Shown piece by piece: positions 5,435 to 10,164 of a stretch of 10,164 bases of DNA. Position 1 is the first letter of the stretch. The number at the start of each line of letters is the position of its first letter. The stretch is from JASFQI01 sp050115555 (lineage in GTDB: Bacteria > Desulfobacterota > DSM-4660 > Desulfatiglandales > HGW-15), in the NCBI GenBank assembly GCA_050115555.1, contig JASFQI010000170.1, positions 1-10,164 of the forward strand, written 5' to 3'. A program made the translations under genes and the position numbers. The notes under the pieces were generated by a model. That model ran no database searches, had not been told where the DNA came from, and was given only the letters and a program-made list of their open reading frames with translations.

Positions 5435-7867
5435 ATGAGCAGAAAGATCAAGCGGGCCGGCGTCATCGGGGCCGGTGTCATGGGAGCGACCATCGCGGCC
5501 CAGCTCGCGAACGTGGGCATCGAGACGCTGCTCCTGGACATCGTGCCGAGGGAGCTGGCCGACGAGGACAAGAAGAAGGGCCTCACCGAGGAGAGCAGGG
5601 ATTTCCGAAACAAGCTCGCCCTGAAGGGGCTGGAGACCGCTCTCAAGAGCAAACCTGCTTCGTTTTACGTGTCCGAGAACACCAAGCGGGTGCTGGTGGG
5701 GAACCTGGAGGACGACCTTGAGAAGCTCCGGGAGGTGGATTGGATCATCGAGGTCGTGGTGGAGCGTTTGGACATCAAGCAGTCGGTCTTTGAGAAGATC
5801 GAGTCCGTGCTCGAACCGGGCACGGTGATCACGTCCAACACCTCGGGCATCTCGGCCAAGGCCATGGCAGAAGGCCGCTCGGAGGCCTTCCGAAAGCACT
5901 TTGCCATTACCCACTTCTTCAACCCGCCGCGTTACATGAAGCTTCTGGAGATCGTTCCGTGCGAGGACACCCTTCCCGAGGTCCTGGAGGCCCTGGAAGA
6001 CGCCTGCGAGAAGATCGTGGGCAAGGGGGTCGTGTGGGCCAAGGACACGCCCAACTTCATTGCGAACCGGATCGGGGTGTACAGCGTGCTCTACGTGATT
6101 CGCAGCATGCTCGACCTCGGGCTTTCCATCGAGGCCGTGGACAAGCTTACCGGCCCGGTGATCGGCCATCCCAAGAGTGCGACCTTCCGGACTGCGGATC
6201 TGGTCGGCCTGGACACCCTGCTCCACGTGGCAAGCAACGTGTACGAGGGCGCACCGGACGACGAGAAGCGCGAGATGTTCCAGCCCCCGGAGCTGGTCCA
6301 GAAGATGCTTGAAAAGCAGCTGCTGGGTGAGAAGACCAAACAGGGCTTCTACAAGAAGGGCAAGGACGAGAAGGGCAAGAAGGTCATCCTTTCCATCGAT
6401 CCGAAGTCCCTGGAGTACACTCCCCAGGAAAAGGTCAAGTTCGCCTCCCTGGAAGCGGCGGGGAACGTATCGGGTACGGGCAACAAGATCAAGGCGCTCT
6501 TCTATGCGGACGACAAGGCCGGGGAGTTCACCTTCCGGCAGATCAGCGAGACCCTCATCTACACGGCCAACCGGATTCCGGAGATCGCGGACGACATCGT
6601 GAACGTGGACAACGCCATGAAGTGGGGGTTCGCATGGAAGATGGGGCCTTTCGAGGGCTGGGATGCCCTGGGCCTGGCCAAGTCCGTGGAAAAGATGAAG
6701 GCGGCCGGCTACACGATTCCTGACTGGGTCCAGGAGATGCTGGATCAGGGCAACGAGGCTTTTTACAAGACCGAGGCGGGCAAGACCTCCTATTACGACC
6801 CCATGAGCAAGTCTTACCGGGAGATCCCGGTGAAGCCGGGCATCATCCTGCTCCCCGCGCTCAAGGATCGGGAAAAGACCGTGACCGAAAACAAGGGCGC
6901 TTCCCTCATCGACATCGGCGACGGCGTGGCGTGCCTCGAGTTCCACACCAAGATGAACGCCATGGGCGACGACATCATCAGCATGGTCATGAAGAGCGCG
7001 GACATCGTGAGCCAGGAGTTCGACGGGCTGGTGATCGCGAATCACGGAACGAACTTCTCGGCCGGTGCCAACCTGCCCCTGGTGCTCTTTACGGCCCAGG
7101 AGGAGGAGTGGGACGATCTCGACTGGATGATCAAGACCTTCCAGGACTCCTTCATGAAGCTCAAGTACCTGGACAAGCCCGTGGTGGCGGCACCTGCTGG
7201 ACTCGCCCTCGGAGGCGGGTGCGAAATCTGCCTCGCGTCCGACCGGGTGCGCTTCGCCGCAGAGACCTACATGGGTCTCGTGGAGGTGGGCGTGGGCCTG
7301 GTCCCGGCAGGCGGGGGCACCAAGGAGTTCTACCTGCGAGCGACCGAGCACCTCTTCGAGGTGCCCCGCGGCGGCCTCTACCCCAAGCAGATCGAGCTCA
7401 TGCCTTACATCGCCCGGGCCTTTGAGACCATTGCCATGGCCAAGGTGGCGACCTCCGGTCCGGAGGCGATCAAATTCGGGTACCTGCGTTCCACGGATAA
7501 GATGACCGTGAACCGGGACTACCAGATCGAGGATGCCAAGCAGACCGTGCTGGCCATGAACATGGAGGGCTACCAGCCGCCTCTGCCCAAGGACGAGATC
7601 CGCGTGGCCGGGGAGAACACCTTTGCCATGATTCGGCTCGCCCTCTGGACCATGCACGAGTCCGGGTTCATCACGGATCACGATGTGACCGTTTCCACCG
7701 AGGTGGGCCGTATCCTGTGCGGCGGCGAGGTGCTCCCGGACACGCTGGTAAGCGAGCAGTACCTGCTGGACCTGGAGCGCGAGTCCTTCTTGAGGCTCTG
7801 CGGCGATCCCAACACCCAGATGCGGATTCAGCACATGCTCCAGACGGGCAAGCCGCTGCGGAATTAG
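5435..7867 (+). CDS. fadN: Bifunctional 3-hydroxyacyl-CoA dehydrogenase/enoyl-CoA hydratase (FadN type)
   Basis: The 810-residue protein carries out two steps of beta-oxidation: hydration of 2-enoyl-CoA and NAD-dependent oxidation of the 3-hydroxyacyl-CoA. The dehydrogenase comes first: GAGVMG (12-17) with D35 binds NAD, SNTS is at 134-137, and the catalytic pair is H160 (HFFNPP) and E172. A C-terminal helical domain follows from about 187, with a second copy near 350-450. The crotonase (hydratase) domain runs from about 488 to 690, with the oxyanion loop in FSAGANL and both catalytic glutamates, E597 (GGGCE) and E617 (GLVEV), 20 residues apart as in rat enoyl-CoA hydratase. This order (dehydrogenase then hydratase) is the FadN arrangement, opposite to E. 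coli FadB; Bacillus FadN is about 790 residues. AAGGAGG at 5421-5427, 7 bases before the ATG, fixes the start. It is the first gene of fadNAE, under the FadR-type operator. The protein appears cytoplasmic and complete. Confidence 0.96.
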   Translation: MSRKIKRAGVIGAGVMGATIAAQLANVGIETLLLDIVPRELADEDKKKGLTEESRDFRNKLALKGLETALKSKPASFYVSENTKRVLVGNLEDDLEKLREVDWIIEVVVERLDIKQSVFEKIESVLEPGTVITSNTSGISAKAMAEGRSEAFRKHFAITHFFNPPRYMKLLEIVPCEDTLPEVLEALEDACEKIVGKGVVWAKDTPNFIANRIGVYSVLYVIRSMLDLGLSIEAVDKLTGPVIGHPKSATFRTADLVGLDTLLHVASNVYEGAPDDEKREMFQPPELVQKMLEKQLLGEKTKQGFYKKGKDEKGKKVILSIDPKSLEYTPQEKVKFASLEAAGNVSGTGNKIKALFYADDKAGEFTFRQISETLIYTANRIPEIADDIVNVDNAMKWGFAWKMGPFEGWDALGLAKSVEKMKAAGYTIPDWVQEMLDQGNEAFYKTEAGKTSYYDPMSKSYREIPVKPGIILLPALKDREKTVTENKGASLIDIGDGVACLEFHTKMNAMGDDIISMVMKSADIVSQEFDGLVIANHGTNFSAGANLPLVLFTAQEEEWDDLDWMIKTFQDSFMKLKYLDKPVVAAPAGLALGGGCEICLASDRVRFAAETYMGLVEVGVGLVPAGGGTKEFYLRATEHLFEVPRGGLYPKQIELMPYIARAFETIAMAKVATSGPEAIKFGYLRSTDKMTVNRDYQIEDAKQTVLAMNMEGYQPPLPKDEIRVAGENTFAMIRLALWTMHESGFITDHDVTVSTEVGRILCGGEVLPDTLVSEQYLLDLERESFLRLCGDPNTQMRIQHMLQTGKPLRN

Positions 7868-7881
7868 GATTCGCGAAAATC

Positions 7882-7916
7882 AGGTGTTGAGGTGTTAAGG
7901 TTTTAAGGTGTTGAGG
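7882..7916. repeat. Octamer tandem repeat between fadN and fadA
   Basis: Four 8-base units stand head to tail: AGGTGTTG, AGGTGTTA, AGGTTTTA and AGGTGTTG, then a partial AGG. Heptamer-like units AGGATGC and AGGATTT follow at 7944-7957. The array starts 15 bases after the fadN stop codon. It resembles the repeats in the other two spacers in length and purine-rich style, but not in exact sequence. Confidence 0.65.
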
Positions 7917-7923
7917 GAAATGA

Positions 7924-7971
7924 GGATTCAGGGGTGGAAACGTAGGATGCAGGATTTAGCCCCCCTGATCC
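7924..7971 (+). other. Stem-loop between fadN and fadA
   Basis: GGAT plus CAGGGG (7924-7927 and 7929-7934, one bulged T) can pair with CCCCTG plus ATCC (7962-7967 and 7968-7971), leaving a 27-base loop. It ends 26 bases before fadA and has no T-tract. It could mark a processing or stability site in the fad message. Confidence 0.25.
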
Positions 7972-7997
7972 GTGTAAGCATCTAAGGAGGAAACACC

Positions 7998-9182
7998 ATG
8001 AGAGAAGCCGTGATCGTCGCCGCCTGCCGAACGGCGGTTGGAAAGGCCCCTCGCGGAATGCTCAAGGACGTACGCCCCGAGCACATGGGCTGCACCGTGC
8101 TGGGCGACCTGCTGAAACGGGCAGGAGATCTGGACCCCAACCTCATCGATGACGTGATCATCGGGTGCACCTTTCCGGAGGCCACGCAGGGCCTGAACCT
8201 GGGCCGCGTCCTGGTCATGTCCATGGGGTGGCCGGATCGGGTCCCGGGCATGACCGTGAACCGGTTCTGCTCCTCCGGCCTGCAGTCCATTGCCATCGGC
8301 GCAGAGAAGATCATGTGCGGGTATGCGGATGTCGTCATCGCCGGGGGCGTGGAGAGCATGAGCCAGATTCCCATGGGCGGGAGCATGATGTACCCCAACC
8401 CCGCTCTGGTGGACGAACGGCCGGGCGCGTTCACCGGCATGGGGCTGACCGCGGAGAACGTGGCCGAAAAGTACGGCATCACCCGGGACGAGCAGGACGA
8501 GTTCGGTGCAAAAAGCCAGCAGAAGGCCGAGGCCGCGATCAAGGCCGGCCGGTTCAAGAGCCAGATCGTCCCGCTCACGGTCAAGACGCAGAAGAAGCTC
8601 CCCAACGGGCATTTCGAGTTCGACGAGATCGTGTTCGACACGGATGAGGGCATGCGGCCCGGCACCACCAAGGAGAGCATCTCCAAGATCCGCCCCGCGT
8701 TCAAGCCGACCGGTACGGTGACTGCGGGAAACTCCTCCCAGACCAGCGATGCAGCGGCCGGGGTGGTCCTCATGAGCAAGGAAAAGGCCAAGGAGCTGGG
8801 CCTCAAGCCCATGGCCACCTTCCGGTATCACGCCGTGGAGGGTTGCCCTCCCGAGTACATGGGCGTGGGACCGGCCGTGGCCATCCCCAGGGTGCTCAAG
8901 ATCGCCGGCATGGACCTGAGCCAGATGGAACTCATTGAGCTGAACGAAGCCTTTGCGGCCCAGGCCATCTACTGCATCCGCGAGCTTGGCGTCAATGAAG
9001 AGATTACGAACGTGAACGGCGGCGCCGTCGCCCTGGGACACCCCCTGGGCTGCACCGGGTCCAAGTTGACCACCCAGCTCATCTACGAAATGCAGGAACG
9101 CAAGGTGCGCTGGGGCCTGGTCTCCATGTGCATCGGCTTCGGTATGGGCGCGGCCGCGATTTTCGAAATAGAAGATTATTAG
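7998..9182 (+). CDS. fadA: Acetyl-CoA acyltransferase (3-ketoacyl-CoA thiolase)
   Basis: The 394-residue protein is a thiolase of full family length. It splits 3-ketoacyl-CoA with free CoA into acetyl-CoA and a shortened acyl-CoA, the last step of each beta-oxidation turn. The catalytic residues are all present: C91 in NRFCSSG (acylated in the reaction), H348 in GHPLGCTG and C378 in MCIGFGMG. GGVESMS and NEAFAAQ are further thiolase signatures. AAGGAGG at 7984-7990, 7 bases before the ATG, supports the start. It lies 130 bases after fadN with a repeat-filled spacer and no terminator, so co-transcription is likely. The order matches fadN-fadA-fadE of Bacillus. A role as a biosynthetic acetoacetyl-CoA thiolase is possible from the protein alone, but the context favours degradation. 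The name fadA rests on context. Confidence 0.95.
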   Translation: MREAVIVAACRTAVGKAPRGMLKDVRPEHMGCTVLGDLLKRAGDLDPNLIDDVIIGCTFPEATQGLNLGRVLVMSMGWPDRVPGMTVNRFCSSGLQSIAIGAEKIMCGYADVVIAGGVESMSQIPMGGSMMYPNPALVDERPGAFTGMGLTAENVAEKYGITRDEQDEFGAKSQQKAEAAIKAGRFKSQIVPLTVKTQKKLPNGHFEFDEIVFDTDEGMRPGTTKESISKIRPAFKPTGTVTAGNSSQTSDAAAGVVLMSKEKAKELGLKPMATFRYHAVEGCPPEYMGVGPAVAIPRVLKIAGMDLSQMELIELNEAFAAQAIYCIRELGVNEEITNVNGGAVALGHPLGCTGSKLTTQLIYEMQERKVRWGLVSMCIGFGMGAAAIFEIEDY

Positions 9183-9328
9183 AGGATTGAAGGATTAAAG
9201 GGGTAAGGATTATGGGAAAGCAGGATTAAGGGACAAGAGATAAGGAGAGGCCTCTTCCACCTCTTAATCTTCTAATCCTTAATCCTTAATCCTGCCCTTC
9301 CACTCCTTAATCCTTAGTCCATGATCCT
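9183..9328. repeat. Long imperfect palindrome of short tandem repeats between fadA and fadE
   Basis: The left arm carries octamers AGGATTGA, AGGATTAA and AGGGGTAA (9183-9206). The right arm carries heptamers of the opposite sense: CTAATCC, TTAATCC, TTAATCC (9272-9292), then TTAATCC, TTAGTCC, ATGATCC (9307-9327). GCAGGATTAAGG (9220-9231) and CCTTAATCCTGC (9284-9295) are perfect inverse complements. The centre is the perfect palindrome AGAGGCCTCT (9246-9255). In RNA the whole spacer could fold into one long, mismatched hairpin. It has no T-tract, so it is more likely a stability or processing element, or a dispersed repeat family, than a terminator. Confidence 0.65.
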
Positions 9329-9350
9329 AAAAAAATTAGGAGGAGAAAAT

Positions 9351-10164
9351 ATGGGTGAACTGAAGCTTTTCAAGGGAGGAGAGTTCGTGCTCGTGGACGC
9401 GTCGCCCGACGAGGTGTTCACGCCCGAGGACTTTGACAAGGAACAGGTCATGATCGCCAAGAGCGCTGTGGAGTTCGGCGAAGGGGAGCTCGTTCCGAAG
9501 CGCGAAGAGCTCGCCGAGTGCAACCCGGAGCTCCTTCGGGAACTGCTCAAGAAGGCGGGCGAGCTGGGGTTCCTGGGCGCGGATATGCCTGAGGTCTACG
9601 AGGGTTCCGAACTCGACAAGGTGAGCGGAACCCTGATCACGGAGCACATCAGCCAGGGCATCACCGGCTTCAGTGTCACCCTGGCCGTTCAGACCGGGAT
9701 CGGGAGCCTGCCCGTGGTGCTCTTCGGCACGCCGGAACAAAAAAAGAAGTACCTGCCCAAGATTGCCAGCGCGGAGTGGGTGGGCGCCTATGCCCTGACC
9801 GAGCCCGGCCACGGATCCGATGCCTTGCGCGCCGAGACCACTGCGACCCTCTCCGAGGACGGGAAGTACTATACCCTCAACGGGCAAAAGCAGTTCATCA
9901 CAAACGCCGGGTTTGCAGACCTCTTCCTGACCTACGGACAGGTGGACGGGGACAAGTTCACGAGCTTCATTGTGGAGCGGGCCTGGGACGGCGTGAGCGT
10001 GGACGAGGAAGAGCAGAAGATGGGCGTTCACGGGAGCTCTACGCGCTCCGTGATCTTCCAGGACGTGAAGGTCCCGGTGGAGAACGTGCTCGGTGAGATC
10101 GGCCGCGGGCACGTGGTGGCCCTGAACACCCTGAACGTGGGGCGTTACAAGCTGGCCGCATTCA
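9351..10164 (+). CDS. fadE: Acyl-CoA dehydrogenase, 5' part, cut by the right edge
   Basis: The frame is open for 271 codons to the window end. It encodes the FAD-dependent enzyme that makes the 2-enoyl-CoA in the first oxidation of each turn and passes electrons to an electron-transfer flavoprotein. The N-terminal helical domain spans about 30-140. The family signature ALTEPGHGSDA is at residues 148-158 (E151, G155, S156, D157), and LNGQKQFITNAG follows. GHVVALNTLNVGRY near residues 258-271 begins the C-terminal helical domain. The catalytic glutamate is expected in the missing part. The N-terminal extension of roughly 30 residues and the context fit the long FadE of Bacillus (about 590 residues), but the length cannot be checked here. 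AGGAGG at 9338-9343, 7 bases before the ATG, supports the start. It is the third gene of the fad operon, 168 bases after fadA. Confidence 0.93.
   Translation, partial: MGELKLFKGGEFVLVDASPDEVFTPEDFDKEQVMIAKSAVEFGEGELVPKREELAECNPELLRELLKKAGELGFLGADMPEVYEGSELDKVSGTLITEHISQGITGFSVTLAVQTGIGSLPVVLFGTPEQKKKYLPKIASAEWVGAYALTEPGHGSDALRAETTATLSEDGKYYTLNGQKQFITNAGFADLFLTYGQVDGDKFTSFIVERAWDGVSVDEEEQKMGVHGSSTRSVIFQDVKVPVENVLGEIGRGHVVALNTLNVGRYKLAAF

Noticed and set aside
5354..7834. An 826-codon open frame on the minus strand opposite fadN
   Set aside because: It is a shadow of the strongly G/C-biased third positions of fadN. Its translation is rich in His, Leu, Val and Arg without any domain motif, and fadN itself has all catalytic residues.
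7956..9041. A 361-codon open frame on the minus strand opposite fadA
   Set aside because: It has the same shadow effect. The plus-strand thiolase has its full active site and a consensus ribosome site.

Overview
The window reads as chromosomal DNA of a moderately GC-rich bacterium that degrades fatty acids. The three genes on the right have strongly G/C-biased third codon positions and consensus Shine-Dalgarno sequences. Protein style and gene content suggest a Desulfobacterota-type (former Deltaproteobacteria) organism. That assignment is inference and was not tested by a search.

Layout. (1) Positions 1-3518, minus strand: a large secreted RHS/YD-repeat protein. Its start and signal peptide are present, and its C-terminus lies beyond the left edge. 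(2) 3519-4369: an 851-base divergent intergenic region, relatively A/T-rich over 3540-3960. It holds several inverted repeats, including two near-identical 20-base palindromes, a GC-rich stem-loop and a long hairpin, but no convincing gene. (3) 4370-5143, plus strand: a short-chain dehydrogenase/reductase. (4) 5144-5434: a spacer with short tandem repeats, then a sigma70-like promoter and an 18-base operator matching the FadR (TetR family) operator of Bacillus at all but one specified position. (5) 5435-10164, plus strand: fadN (3-hydroxyacyl-CoA dehydrogenase/enoyl-CoA hydratase), fadA (thiolase) and a 5' fragment of fadE (acyl-CoA dehydrogenase). The last gene runs off the right edge.

How the genes work together. 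FadE forms the 2-enoyl-CoA, FadN hydrates it and oxidises the 3-hydroxyacyl-CoA, and FadA cleaves the 3-ketoacyl-CoA with CoA. These three proteins therefore supply a full beta-oxidation turn. The order fadN-fadA-fadE and the operator are those known from Bacillus. The operator lies at the expected transcription start, which predicts repression relieved by long-chain acyl-CoA. The regulator is not in the window. The upstream SDR may act on a related carbonyl or hydroxy substrate but appears to be a separate transcription unit.

The most unusual non-coding signal is that all three spacers in and just before the fad operon carry short tandem repeats of 7 or 8 bases. In the fadA-fadE spacer the arrays are oppositely oriented and form a long imperfect palindrome. 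I found no CRISPR array, rRNA, tRNA, insertion sequence or clearly new enzymatic system.
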